64,000 nucleotides of DNA from Lachnospiraceae bacterium NSJ-143 (lineage in GTDB: Bacteria > Bacillota > Clostridia > Lachnospirales > Anaerotignaceae). The first letter of the stretch is position 1. Each line of letters starts with the position of its first letter. A program made the position numbers and the translations under genes. Positions 1 through 7,927 of this stretch are shown one piece after another. The notes under the pieces were generated by a model. It did no database searches. It saw only the letters and a program-made list of their open reading frames with translations, and was not told the DNA's origin. The DNA is taken from assembly GCA_022867625.1 (NCBI GenBank), contig JALIFM010000004.1:62001-126000 (forward strand), in the 5' to 3' direction.

Positions 1-229
1 CGCACCTTAAAAGAATAGCTTTTATACCAAGCTCGCATAATTTATCTATAGTTTTTTTATTTAATACACAGTTTACAAAAACACATACGGCGTCACACCC
101 GCTTGCCAGTATAGCTGTATCCTCCGTACACCGTGTTTCATAAAAAACAAGCTCATAGCCATAGTCAGGAGCCAGTTTCTCAAACCATGTTCTGTCATAA
201 TCCTTAGTATCAAAAAATGCGATTTTCAT
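1..229 (-). CDS. ldhA: D-lactate dehydrogenase, N-terminal part (cut by window edge)
   Basis: The first 76 residues of a D-2-hydroxyacid dehydrogenase are visible, starting MKIAFFDTKDYDRTWFEKL and running through the VCVFVN and LGIKAILLRC segments typical of the D-lactate dehydrogenase catalytic domain. The enzyme reduces pyruvate to D-lactate with NADH in the cytoplasm, which reoxidises NADH during fermentation. The start at 229 follows an AAGGAGAGG ribosome binding site. The NAD-binding domain lies outside the window, so the choice of lactate over another 2-hydroxyacid is inferred from the N-terminal match. A promoter with an overlapping Rex-like site lies upstream at 351-387. Confidence 0.8.
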   Translation of the reverse strand, partial: MKIAFFDTKDYDRTWFEKLAPDYGYELVFYETRCTEDTAILASGCDAVCVFVNCVLNKKTIDKLCELGIKAILLRC

Positions 230-350
230 ATCCTTTTATCCTCTCCTTAAAAATACGCTCTGCAATAAGTATTGACAAATTTTAAAATTTTAATACTATC
301 CGCATCAGCTGCTTAAAATCAAACACGGATATTTTACAGTCTTCAAACAT

Positions 351-387
351 TTGTTAATATTGTATCAAACTTGAACTGTAAAATCAA
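351..387 (-). promoter_or_regulatory. ldhA promoter with overlapping Rex-like operator
   Basis: On the minus strand there is a -35 TTGATT (387-382), a 17-base gap and a -10 TACAAT (364-359). The 18-base segment at 368-351 reads TTGATACAATATTAACAA and matches the Rex consensus TTGTTAA-N4-TTAACAA at 12 of 14 fixed positions. It covers the -10 element. Rex is the NADH/NAD-sensing repressor of fermentation genes in Firmicutes. Binding here is inferred. Confidence 0.5.
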
Positions 388-454
388 CTGTGAATTATTT
401 GACAATATTCAATGTCCGTTTTGTACATTATGTACTAATATGGCCTTAAATTAC

Positions 455-481
455 TCAAACCCTTATAAATCAAGGGTTTGA
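455..481. repeat. 10-bp perfect inverted repeat between ldhA and prs
   Basis: TCAAACCCTT and AAGGGTTTGA are separated by 7 bases. Neither strand has a T-run after it, so it does not look like an intrinsic terminator. It lies upstream of the ldhA promoter and could be a regulator site. The rest of 388-617 holds no recognisable gene. Confidence 0.4.
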
Positions 482-617
482 CGGCCAGACCATTGTACCG
501 AATGTATTTTTAAGAGTATGCACATACTTGTCAAAAAACTATCGCTTTTGTTAATAATACGTTTTTTACACTTGACTATTTCAATAGAATTATTTTTAAA
601 AATTCGCAGAATAAAAA

Positions 618-642
618 AACCGGCCTTAAAAAGGCCGGTAAA
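618..642 (-). terminator. Terminator of prs
   Basis: The arms ACCGGCC (620-626) and GGCCGGT (633-639) are followed on the minus strand by a run of seven T. It lies just past the prs stop codon. Confidence 0.85.
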
Positions 643-659
643 TCCAACATTAACATATT

Positions 660-1619
660 TTATTCAAACAATTTTGAAACCGACATACCCTCATGTATAC
701 GGTTAATAGCCTCAGCAAAAATCCTGGCTACAGAAAGGACTCTAATCTTTGATATGCATTTTTCAGCTGGAAGATTGATTGTATTTAATACAAGCAGTTC
801 ACTTATAGCTGACTTTTCAATTCTCTCAAGGGCAGGCCCGGAAAGCACACCATGTGTACAGCAGGCGTCAACCTCAATAGCTCCTCTTTCTTTAAGGGCA
901 TTTGCGGCGTTTGTTATTGTTCCGGCTGTATCAATCATATCATCTACAAGTATAACCCTTTTGCCTTCAACGTTTCCAATTATATTCATAATTTCACTTA
1001 CATTGGCCTTTGGCCTTCTCTTGTCGATTATAGCAAGAGGAATATCAAGCCTTGTAGCAAAAATTCTTGTCCTTCCCACGCTTCCAAGGTCAGGCGAAAC
1101 TGCTACAAATTCATTAATAGCCTCACCATATTTCTCATGGTAGTAGTTTGTAAGAAGCGGTGCCCCCTGAAGGTGGTCAACCGGAATATCAAAAAATCCC
1201 TGAATCTGCGCACAATGGAGGTCCATAGTAAGAACCCTGTCCGCTCCCGCTACTGTTAAAATATTGGCTACAAGCTTGGCGCTGATTGGGTCTCTTGCTC
1301 TTGCCTTCCTGTCCTGACGGGCATAGCCGTAATATGGCATAACAGCTGTTATCCTTCCCGCTGAGGCTCTCCTCATGGCGTCAATCATTATAAGAAGCTC
1401 CATAAGGTTGTCGTTAACAGGATACGAGGTTGACTGCACAATATAAACATCTGCGCCCCTGATAGTTTCATCAATCTTAACAGAAATCTCACCATCGCTG
1501 AAGTGGCTTACCTCCGCCTGTCCAAGCTTAAGGCCAAGACACTGAGCCATTTCTTCGGCTAACTCCCTGTTGGCATTGCAAGAAAAGATTTTTATATTGC
1601 TTCTGCCTGCATACATCAT
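660..1619 (-). CDS. prs: Ribose-phosphate pyrophosphokinase
   Basis: This enzyme makes phosphoribosyl pyrophosphate from ribose 5-phosphate and ATP, the precursor for purines, pyrimidines, histidine, tryptophan and NAD. The protein shows the class I PRPP synthetase motifs: an N-terminal ATP-binding segment, the [18 protein letters not shown] segment and the PRPP loop [15 protein letters not shown] length of 319 residues is normal. I chose the start MMYAGRSN at 1619 because a GGGAGG site sits 9 bases upstream; the eight codons further upstream have no such site. It lies downstream of glmU on the same strand, a common Firmicutes order in which UDP-GlcNAc synthesis and PRPP synthesis are co-transcribed. 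A terminator follows. Confidence 0.95.
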   Translation of the reverse strand: MMYAGRSNIKIFSCNANRELAEEMAQCLGLKLGQAEVSHFSDGEISVKIDETIRGADVYIVQSTSYPVNDNLMELLIMIDAMRRASAGRITAVMPYYGYARQDRKARARDPISAKLVANILTVAGADRVLTMDLHCAQIQGFFDIPVDHLQGAPLLTNYYHEKYGEAINEFVAVSPDLGSVGRTRIFATRLDIPLAIIDKRRPKANVSEIMNIIGNVEGKRVILVDDMIDTAGTITNAANALKERGAIEVDACCTHGVLSGPALERIEKSAISELLVLNTINLPAEKCISKIRVLSVARIFAEAINRIHEGMSVSKLFE

Positions 1620-1724
1620 TAAAATTATCCTCCCTACAAACAATCAAAAATTAATTATTACTGCACATTCAGTATTTATGTTACACCCCATGTTGACAAA
1701 ATTCAATACTATTTGACAAAAATT

Positions 1725-3083
1725 TTATTTTTTAGCCCATCCATCAATATTTTGCTGCCTGTTTCTGGCAACAGCAAGTGACTTTTCAGGTACATCTTTT
1801 GTTATTGTGGAACCAGCTGCCACGTATGAGCCTTTTTTAAGCGTGACAGGAGCCACAAGGTTTGCGTTGCAGCCAATAAAGACATCGTCCTCTATTACAG
1901 TCCTGTACTTTTTCTTGCCGTCATAATTTACAGTAACCGTTCCGCAGCCAAAATTAATTCTTTCACCTACGTCAGAATCGCCTATATATGTCAGATGCGA
2001 TACCTTTGTGCCGTTTCCTATTACAGAGTTCTTAACCTCAACAAAATCGCCTATTTTGATATTTTCACCTATTTTTGAGTTCGGCCTGATATAAGCAAAA
2101 GGCCCAACCTTTGTGCCGCTGCCGATTTCAGATTCCATAGCCACAGTGTACTGTACAGCCACATTGTCTGCAAGTCTCATATCTGTAAGCCTTGTATCCG
2201 GCCCTATGCTGCACCCTTCACCTATTACAGTGTTTCCCTCAAGTACGCAGCCAGGATATATTATGGTATCCATTCCAATCTTTACATCATCATATATATA
2301 GGTGTTCTCAGTAGAAATAATAGTAACACCATTAAGCATATGCCTTTCATTTATTCTTTCCCGCATTATCCTGTTAGCCTGCGCAAGCTGCACGCGGTTG
2401 TTAACACCGGCAAACTCCGCCACATTTCCAATGGCCATGGCATTTACTTTTTCGCCGGACCTGAGTATTATTTCAAGCGCATCAGGCAGATAATACTCCC
2501 CTTGCACATTGTCATTGGTTATAAGCTTAAGCGCTTTTTTAAGGCTTGAACCCTTAAAACAGTAAATGCCAGAGTTTATTTCCTTCACAAGCTTTTCCTC
2601 GTCTGTGGCGTCCTTATACTCAACATTTTTAACAAATGCGCCGCTTTTGTTCCTTATTATATGGCCGTATCCTTCCGAATTTTCCACAACGGCAGATATT
2701 ATAGACACACCATTGTTTTCATTCCTGTGGTATTCTACAAGCCTCTTTAACGTATCAGCGCTGATTAAAGGTGTATCACCGTAAAGTATAAGTACGTCTT
2801 TACTGTCATCTATAAACCTCTCCGCCTGCATTACCGCATGGCCTGTTCCAAGCTGTTCCTTCTGGAGAGCAAACTCAACATTTTCCCCTCTTAATGATTC
2901 CTGTACCTCTTCTGCCTTATGGCCTGTCACAACACATATATTCTCAGCCCCAAGCTCTTTTGCAGTATCAACCACCCTTTTTACCATGGTCTTTCCCATA
3001 ACCTCATGCAAAACCTTAGGAAGCCTTGACTTCATCCTTGTTCCCTCACCGGCAGCAAGTATTATAGCGTTTATGTTCTCCAT
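1725..3083 (-). CDS. glmU: Bifunctional GlcNAc-1-P uridyltransferase / GlcN-1-P acetyltransferase
   Basis: GlmU acetylates glucosamine 1-phosphate and couples it to UTP, giving UDP-GlcNAc for peptidoglycan. The N-terminal half is a nucleotidyltransferase with the LAAGEGTRMKS loop near residue 10. The C-terminal half is a left-handed beta-helix with hexapeptide repeats (for example IGDFVEVKNS and SHLTYIGDSDVG) ending in the acetyl-CoA site region. The start MENINAII at 3083 follows GAGGAG by 8 bases; a GTG three codons earlier overlaps that site and is less likely. The length of about 452 residues fits the family. prs follows 105 bases downstream. Confidence 0.95.
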   Translation of the reverse strand: MENINAIILAAGEGTRMKSRLPKVLHEVMGKTMVKRVVDTAKELGAENICVVTGHKAEEVQESLRGENVEFALQKEQLGTGHAVMQAERFIDDSKDVLILYGDTPLISADTLKRLVEYHRNENNGVSIISAVVENSEGYGHIIRNKSGAFVKNVEYKDATDEEKLVKEINSGIYCFKGSSLKKALKLITNDNVQGEYYLPDALEIILRSGEKVNAMAIGNVAEFAGVNNRVQLAQANRIMRERINERHMLNGVTIISTENTYIYDDVKIGMDTIIYPGCVLEGNTVIGEGCSIGPDTRLTDMRLADNVAVQYTVAMESEIGSGTKVGPFAYIRPNSKIGENIKIGDFVEVKNSVIGNGTKVSHLTYIGDSDVGERINFGCGTVTVNYDGKKKYRTVIEDDVFIGCNANLVAPVTLKKGSYVAAGSTITKDVPEKSLAVARNRQQNIDGWAKK

Positions 3084-3173
3084 TATAAGCACTCCTCAAA
3101 AATCAAATTATTAATTTCCCATTCAGTTTAAGAGTATATCTTATTAATTATATACGGTCAAATAATTTTCCGC

Positions 3174-3202
3174 AAAAAAACCCGAATGTTTTCATCCGGG
3201 TT
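3174..3202 (-). terminator. Terminator of the ABC importer operon
   Basis: The arms AACCCGAATG and CATCCGGGTT (one G-T pair) are followed on the minus strand by T7. It lies directly after the ATPase stop codon at 3210. Confidence 0.8.
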
Positions 3203-3209
3203 GAATTTG

Positions 3210-4007
3210 TCAGCTTAAAAGCATTCTGTCACTTACCACATTCTGTCCACCGCTTGCCTTTTCAAACATTTTAAGAAGGTCCGCAACCTGAAGGTATTTT
3301 TTGTCCTCCTCGTTTACGTCTATAAGTACATTCCCGCTGTGCATCATTATAAGCCTGTTGCCAAGCTTAATTGCATCTCTCATATTGTGGGTAACCATAA
3401 GGGCAGTGAGCTTATCCTCTCTTATTATCTTTTCGGTAAGCTCAAGAACCTTTTTTGCAGTTTTAGGGTCAAGAGCCGCCGTATGCTCGTCTAAAAGCAG
3501 CAGCTGAGGCTTTGTCATTGTAGCCATAAGCAGAGTTATAGCCTGCCTCTGGCCTCCCGAAAGCAGTCCGGCTTTAGCGCTCATCCTGTTTTCAAGCCCC
3601 AAATCCAGCATTTCAAGGTATTCCCTGAACTTTGACTTTTCCCCATGGGTTATACCGCGTTTAAGGCCCCTGTTTTGGCCGCGTCTAAACGCCATGGCAA
3701 GGTTTTCCTCTATTGTCATATTTGTGGCTGTTCCCATTCTTGGGTCCTGAAATACACGCCCTATATATTTTGCCCTTTTGTATTCCGGAAGCTTTGTTAC
3801 ATCTGTACCGGCTATTTTAATTGTACCGGAGTCTACCATAAAAAGCCCGGCTATTGCATTGAGTGTTGTAGATTTTCCGGCTCCGTTTCCGCCTATAACA
3901 GTTATAAAATCCCCGGGGTTCATAGTAAAGCTTACCCTGTCAAGCGCCACCTTTTCATTGGCAGTGCCCTTTCCAAACACCTTTCTTACACCGTCAACCT
4001 TAAGCAT
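3210..4007 (-). CDS. ABC transporter ATP-binding protein (TrpZ/PhnK-like)
   Basis: This is the cytoplasmic ATPase of a three-gene importer. Visible motifs are Walker A GGNGAGKST, the Q-loop (VFQDPRMG), the signature LSGGQRQA and Walker B LLLLDEHTAALD. The start MLKVDGVRKVFGKG at 4007 follows AAAGGAGGG and overlaps the end of the permease gene by 8 bases, which suggests translational coupling. The order (binding protein, permease, ATPase) and the permease type match the TrpXYZ-like family, in which some members import tryptophan or tyrosine. The substrate cannot be read from sequence. Confidence 0.88.
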   Translation of the reverse strand: MLKVDGVRKVFGKGTANEKVALDRVSFTMNPGDFITVIGGNGAGKSTTLNAIAGLFMVDSGTIKIAGTDVTKLPEYKRAKYIGRVFQDPRMGTATNMTIEENLAMAFRRGQNRGLKRGITHGEKSKFREYLEMLDLGLENRMSAKAGLLSGGQRQAITLLMATMTKPQLLLLDEHTAALDPKTAKKVLELTEKIIREDKLTALMVTHNMRDAIKLGNRLIMMHSGNVLIDVNEEDKKYLQVADLLKMFEKASGGQNVVSDRMLLS

Positions 4008-4920
4008 CTGCTTTTCCCTCCTTTGCCTTATTGCCATGAAGAGACTCTGTAATATCATATATCTTTTCCTTAATAAGCGGAAGTGAAAGGCAGACCGCAA
4101 GCAGAACCGACGAAAGGAGCTTCAGGTCTGTAGGCACAAGTCCTTTTGAGAGAACAAAAGCTATTATTATCCTGTAAAGCACCGAACCAAGCACAACAGC
4201 AAAAAGGCTTCTCAGTATTGACGAATGCCCAAAGAGAACCTCGCCTATTATTACCGATGCAAGGCCTATAACAATTGTTCCTGTTCCCATACCTACATCT
4301 GCGTATCCGTTATACTGTGCCATTATACCACCGGAAAGCGCTATAAGACCATTGCTTATAACAAGGCCCAGTATTACCATTGAGTTGGTATTTACGCCAA
4401 GAGCCCTTATCATATCCGAATTATCGCCAGTAGCCCTTATTGCAAAGCCCTTTTCAGTACCAAAAAACCACCATAAAACAGCTATTACTATAATAACAGA
4501 AACAATTCCAACAATAATAACAGCTGTCGAATTGCTGATTCCAAAATCAGAAACCATAGAAATTATTGTATCTTGCTTTAAAAGCGGAAGGTTCGCCTTT
4601 CCCATTATCCTCAGATTTATTGAGTAAAGACCTGTCATTGAAAGTATACCGCTCAAAAGCGAAGGAATCTTAAGCTTTGTATTTAAAATACCCGTTACAA
4701 GTCCGGCTGCCATGCCCGCAAACATAGAGATGACCGTGGCCGCAAATGGGTTCATGCCGCCAAGAATAAGCTGGGCCGCCACAGCCGCCCCAAGAGGATA
4801 GCTTCCCTCAGTTGTAAGGTCAGCATAATCAAGTATTTTATATGTTATATAAACTCCTATGGCAAGTATCGACCACAAAAGCCCTTGGGACACTGCCCCC
4901 ATCAATACACTTAAACGCAT
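4000..4920 (-). CDS. ABC transporter permease (TrpY-like)
   Basis: This hydrophobic protein of 306 residues has about eight predicted membrane segments, with the segment AIGVYITYKILDYADLTTEGSY near the N-terminus that is typical of the COG4120-type permeases. It is related to the branched-chain amino acid permease fold. It forms the membrane channel for the neighbouring binding protein and ATPase. It begins MRLSVLMGAVSQG and overlaps the ATPase gene at its end. A GC-rich hairpin separates it from the binding-protein gene. Confidence 0.85.
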   Translation of the reverse strand: MRLSVLMGAVSQGLLWSILAIGVYITYKILDYADLTTEGSYPLGAAVAAQLILGGMNPFAATVISMFAGMAAGLVTGILNTKLKIPSLLSGILSMTGLYSINLRIMGKANLPLLKQDTIISMVSDFGISNSTAVIIVGIVSVIIVIAVLWWFFGTEKGFAIRATGDNSDMIRALGVNTNSMVILGLVISNGLIALSGGIMAQYNGYADVGMGTGTIVIGLASVIIGEVLFGHSSILRSLFAVVLGSVLYRIIIAFVLSKGLVPTDLKLLSSVLLAVCLSLPLIKEKIYDITESLHGNKAKEGKADA

Positions 4921-5008
4921 TTATATCCACCCGTTCAATTATAATATATGCCGCAGATCCACGGCCAGCAATACCGACTATATCAGGCCTGAAGCCTTTA
5001 AAAATTAT

Positions 5009-5035
5009 GCCGGGCATGGTTTATTACCGCCCGGC
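5009..5035 (-). terminator. Intra-operon hairpin between binding protein and permease
   Basis: GCCGGGC and GCCCGGC form a 7-bp GC-rich stem, followed on the minus strand by ATAATTTTT. Such a partial terminator usually keeps the binding protein more abundant than the permease. Confidence 0.6.
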
Positions 5036-5051
5036 TGATAGTTTTTAAGTT

Positions 5052-6131
5052 TTATTTCTGAATAACCTCACCGTCTTTTACAGTGATAGTAGCTTTATCA
5101 ATTACAGACTGAGGAAATTCATATTCTATATTCTGCGCTTCGTCCAGATTAATACATACGTCTGTATCCTCAAGGCCTTCTATAGGCATTTTTGATACAT
5201 CTTCCCCGTCTCTTAATATACGAATCGCCATTTCAGCAGTCTGGCAGCCAAGCTTATAATAATCTATGCCTACTGTTGCAAGTCCTCCGCTCTTAACCAT
5301 TCCGCTTTCACCGCAGATTGTAGGAACCCTGTATTCCTCAGCTACCTTGGATACAGTAGCCATAGCTGAAGCGAATGTATTATCTGTAGGTATGTATATG
5401 GCATCAACATCACCGGCAATTGATTCCATTACCTGAGCGATATCGTTTGTGTTTGTCACAGTGGCTGTCTTGCACTCAAGGCCAAGGGCTTCTGCCGCCG
5501 CCTGCGCCATCTGCGCCTGAATTTCTGAATTGACCTCACTTGAGTTATAAAGTATGCCGAGAGTCTTTGCCTCAGGGAGCATTTCCTTTAAAAGTGCAAG
5601 CTGTTTGTCCACAGGGTTAAGGTCTGTTGTGCCTGAAACATTACCGCCAGGCGCCTCGCTGCTGTCTACAAGCTGTGCCGCCTCATAGTCGGTAATAGCT
5701 GTTCCAAGTATTGGAATATCGCTTGTCTCTGCCGCTACAGACTGTGCCGCCCCTGTTGCAATAGCAAGTATAAGGTCGTCTTCTTCCTGAACAAATCTCT
5801 GGCTTATTGTCTTAAGGTTTGACTGGTCGTTCTGAGCGTTCTGATAATCAATTATTATGTTCTGGCCGTCAATATAGCCATTTTCATTCAATGTCTTTAC
5901 AAATCCTTCTCTTGCTGAATCAAGAGCGTCATGCTCAAGAAGCTGAATAATGCCAATTTTAATAGTGCCGCTTTCAGCCGTGGCTTTTGATTCCTCCTGA
6001 GAAGAAGCTGATGCCCCAGCAGATGAGGCGCCTGTTCCGGAAGCTGAACCTGAGCTTGAACAACCGGCCATTACAGCAGCCATAGCCAAAGCCAAGACAG
6101 AAGTTACCGCAGTTCTTAATCTTTTTCCCAT
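5052..6131 (-). CDS. ABC transporter substrate-binding lipoprotein (ABC_sub_bind family)
   Basis: The protein starts with a lipoprotein signal peptide (MGKRLRTAV, hydrophobic stretch, VMAGC lipobox) and then a low-complexity Ser/Ala/Gly linker to about residue 45. The rest is an ABC_sub_bind (COG2984) domain with KIGIIQLLEHDALDSAREGF and GILYNSSEVNSE segments. It captures the substrate outside the membrane and hands it to the permease. Family members bind aromatic amino acids in streptococci, but the ligand here is unknown. The start follows GGAGGG by 8 bases and a good promoter lies at 6179-6207. Confidence 0.9.
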   Translation of the reverse strand: MGKRLRTAVTSVLALAMAAVMAGCSSSGSASGTGASSAGASASSQEESKATAESGTIKIGIIQLLEHDALDSAREGFVKTLNENGYIDGQNIIIDYQNAQNDQSNLKTISQRFVQEEDDLILAIATGAAQSVAAETSDIPILGTAITDYEAAQLVDSSEAPGGNVSGTTDLNPVDKQLALLKEMLPEAKTLGILYNSSEVNSEIQAQMAQAAAEALGLECKTATVTNTNDIAQVMESIAGDVDAIYIPTDNTFASAMATVSKVAEEYRVPTICGESGMVKSGGLATVGIDYYKLGCQTAEMAIRILRDGEDVSKMPIEGLEDTDVCINLDEAQNIEYEFPQSVIDKATITVKDGEVIQK

Positions 6132-6178
6132 AATTATTTACTCCCTCCAAAAATCTCTTTGTATATTGCTTAAAAGTA

Positions 6179-6207
6179 ATTTTAATACCATCGCAATTTT
6201 TTGTCAA
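6179..6207 (-). promoter_or_regulatory. Sigma-A promoter of the importer operon
   Basis: On the minus strand TTGACA (6207-6202), a 17-base spacer and TAAAAT (6184-6179) are seen, about 48 bases before the start codon. No riboswitch or T-box is visible. Confidence 0.7.
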
Positions 6208-6404
6208 TCTTTTCTGCCATTTTAAAGCGTTTAACTGCAAAAATTTAAAGTGCTAAAGTTTTTCTGTGTCAGCGTGAAGCATTTTTGATTTAAAACCATT
6301 AATATGTGGAATAAATTAATTATTAAAAAACCCTGTTTTTTATTACTTAGGTGTTTACCTTTGGGCAAAAATAATATAAAATAGCCTTGAAGGGAGTGTG
6401 TGCT

Positions 6405-6926
6405 ATGAACAGATTAAGTATTGTAAAAGGTGACATTGTAAAAGCCAAAACAGACGCCATAGTCAATGCCGCCAATACATCTCTTTTAGGCGGAGGAGGA
6501 GTTGACGGGGCAATACATAAAGCTGCCGGCCCTATGCTGCTTGAGGAGTGTAAAAAGTTCAACGGCTGCCCTACAGGTGAGGCCAGGATTACCCCTGGAT
6601 TTAAGTTAAACGCCAAATATGTTATTCATACGCCGGGGCCTATATGGCGCGGCGGCAATAAAGGTGAGCCTGAGCTATTGGCAAGCTGTTACAGAAACAG
6701 TCTTAGCCTTGCTTATGAAAACGGCGCCAAATCAATAGCTTTTCCTTCAATCAGTACCGGTGTATACAGGTTTCCGGTTGAGGAGGCATCAAAAATAGCC
6801 CTGCGTGAAATAGCCTCTTTCCTTTCTGAGCATGATGATTTTGAGAAGGTGGCCATTGTGTGCTTTGATGAATCTACATTTAAGACCTACAAAAACGCTT
6901 TAAAGGAATTTGAAACTAAACAATAA
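6405..6926 (+). CDS. Macrodomain protein (O-acetyl-ADP-ribose deacetylase type)
   Basis: A single macrodomain that covers almost the whole protein. The ADP-ribose-binding motifs are clear: GDIVKAKTDAIVNAANTSLLGGGGVDGAIH at the N-terminus and SISTGVYRFP near residue 125. Proteins of this kind remove acetyl or ADP-ribose groups from O-acetyl-ADP-ribose or modified proteins. I chose the ATG at 6405, which follows GAAGGGAG; an in-frame TTG six codons earlier overlaps that site. It stands alone with its own terminator, so its cellular partner is not evident. Confidence 0.92.
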   Translation: MNRLSIVKGDIVKAKTDAIVNAANTSLLGGGGVDGAIHKAAGPMLLEECKKFNGCPTGEARITPGFKLNAKYVIHTPGPIWRGGNKGEPELLASCYRNSLSLAYENGAKSIAFPSISTGVYRFPVEEASKIALREIASFLSEHDDFEKVAIVCFDESTFKTYKNALKEFETKQ

Positions 6927-6927
6927 A

Positions 6928-6965
6928 AATAAAGTCCTTTGTTTATCAAAGGGCTTTATTTTTTT
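6928..6965 (+). terminator. Terminator of the macrodomain gene
   Basis: AATAAAGTCCTTTG and CAAAGGGCTTTATT pair almost perfectly and are followed by T7. Confidence 0.85.
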
Positions 6966-7023
6966 CAACATTCATTCATATTATGTTAACTTCACAATTC
7001 TTAAATGTTAATAAAATTTCCGG

Positions 7024-7129
7024 TTATCCAAACAATATACAAATTTCTGCACATATAAAACCCTGTAAAATCAGTTATACACCGACTTATCCACTTTATC
7101 CACAATTATCAATACATCTTTTATACACA
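7024..7129 (+). promoter_or_regulatory. Cluster of five DnaA-box-like sites
   Basis: On the plus strand there are TTATCCAAA (7024), TTATACACC (7075), TTATCCACT (7087), TTATCCACA (7096) and TTATACACA (7121). Two match TTATNCACA exactly and three differ by one base. All point the same way within 106 bases. No dnaA, dnaN or oriC-type genes are near, so this looks like a DnaA-titration or regulatory cluster and not the origin. The rest of the 400-base gap (6966-7361) shows no gene. Confidence 0.6.
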
Positions 7130-7361
7130 TTTCCAGAAATAATAAAATGTAAACAATCCGGTATTGTCATACAAAAATCGCACAGACTGATTCACTTTTT
7201 CAATTGCCCCACAGCTTTTGCTGCCATAATAGTCCTGCATTCAGCCAATTTATAAAAAAATTTGATTAAATAAAAGGATTTTCAGTTTAAACGTCGAATT
7301 AATATCAATAAGAAAAGCTTTACGCTTTTCCCACAGCAATAACTGAAAGGAGCTGTTATAT

Positions 7362-7886
7362 ATGACATATCTTATTAGAGGAAAGAATTTTGACATCGGC
7401 GACCACACTAAAGAAAAAATCGAGGCAGTAATTTCGGGTATCGAAAAATTGTTACCGCAGGATGCGTTTATCAATGTAGCTGTTAACAGAGGCAAGCTTG
7501 TCTATAAAACAGATATAACACTTAAAAGCGGTAAACAGATTGTCCGTTCCGAAAAAGAAGACGAAGATATGATGGTTTCAGTTGACAAAGCTACCGAAAA
7601 CCTTGAAAAACAGCTTTTAAAACTCAAGGGGCGCAAGGTTGCCAAGAGGAAAGCTGTAGAAGATGAAATCATAGCTGAGTCTGAACCTGTATATGATGAC
7701 GATGCTCCTGTAATAGAAAGAAACAAAAAATTTGAGGTTCTTCCTATGGACGCGGAGGAAGCCGCAACACAGATGGACCTTTTAGGACATGATTTCTTTG
7801 TTTTCCTTAACACTGCAACCGGTATTCTAAACGTTGTATATAAAAGGAAAAATGGCAACTATGGTTTAATTGAGCCTGAAATTTAA
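7362..7886 (+). CDS. hpf: Ribosome hibernation promoting factor, long form
   Basis: Long HPF binds the 30S decoding centre and, through its C-terminal domain, pairs two 70S ribosomes into inactive 100S particles. The N-terminal S30AE domain (residues 1-95, MTYLIRGKNFDIGDHTKEKIE) and the C-terminal dimerisation domain (about 115-174, KFEVLPMDAEEAATQMDLLGHDFFVFLN and VVYKRKNGNYGLIEP) are both present, with an acidic linker between them. The length of 174 is normal. A start with AAAGGAG upstream is clear. It is a single-gene unit with a terminator downstream and the DnaA-box cluster upstream. Confidence 0.95.
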   Translation: MTYLIRGKNFDIGDHTKEKIEAVISGIEKLLPQDAFINVAVNRGKLVYKTDITLKSGKQIVRSEKEDEDMMVSVDKATENLEKQLLKLKGRKVAKRKAVEDEIIAESEPVYDDDAPVIERNKKFEVLPMDAEEAATQMDLLGHDFFVFLNTATGILNVVYKRKNGNYGLIEPEI

Positions 7887-7893
7887 CAAAAAC

Positions 7894-7927
7894 AGCGGCC
7901 CCAGAAATATTCTGGAGCCGCTTTTTT
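7894..7927. terminator. Bidirectional terminator of hpf and the GltD-like gene
   Basis: AGCGGCCCCAGAA and TTCTGGAGCCGCT pair with one mismatch and are followed by T6 on the plus strand. A-rich sequence on the other side lets it serve the convergent gene too. Confidence 0.8.

Noticed and set aside
518-706. Small plus-strand open frame between ldhA and prs
   Set aside because: It runs through the prs terminator and has no ribosome binding site.
7024-7129. The DnaA-box cluster as the chromosome origin
   Set aside because: No dnaA, dnaN, rpmH or gidAB-type genes nearby and no AT-rich 13-mer array; a non-origin cluster fits better.
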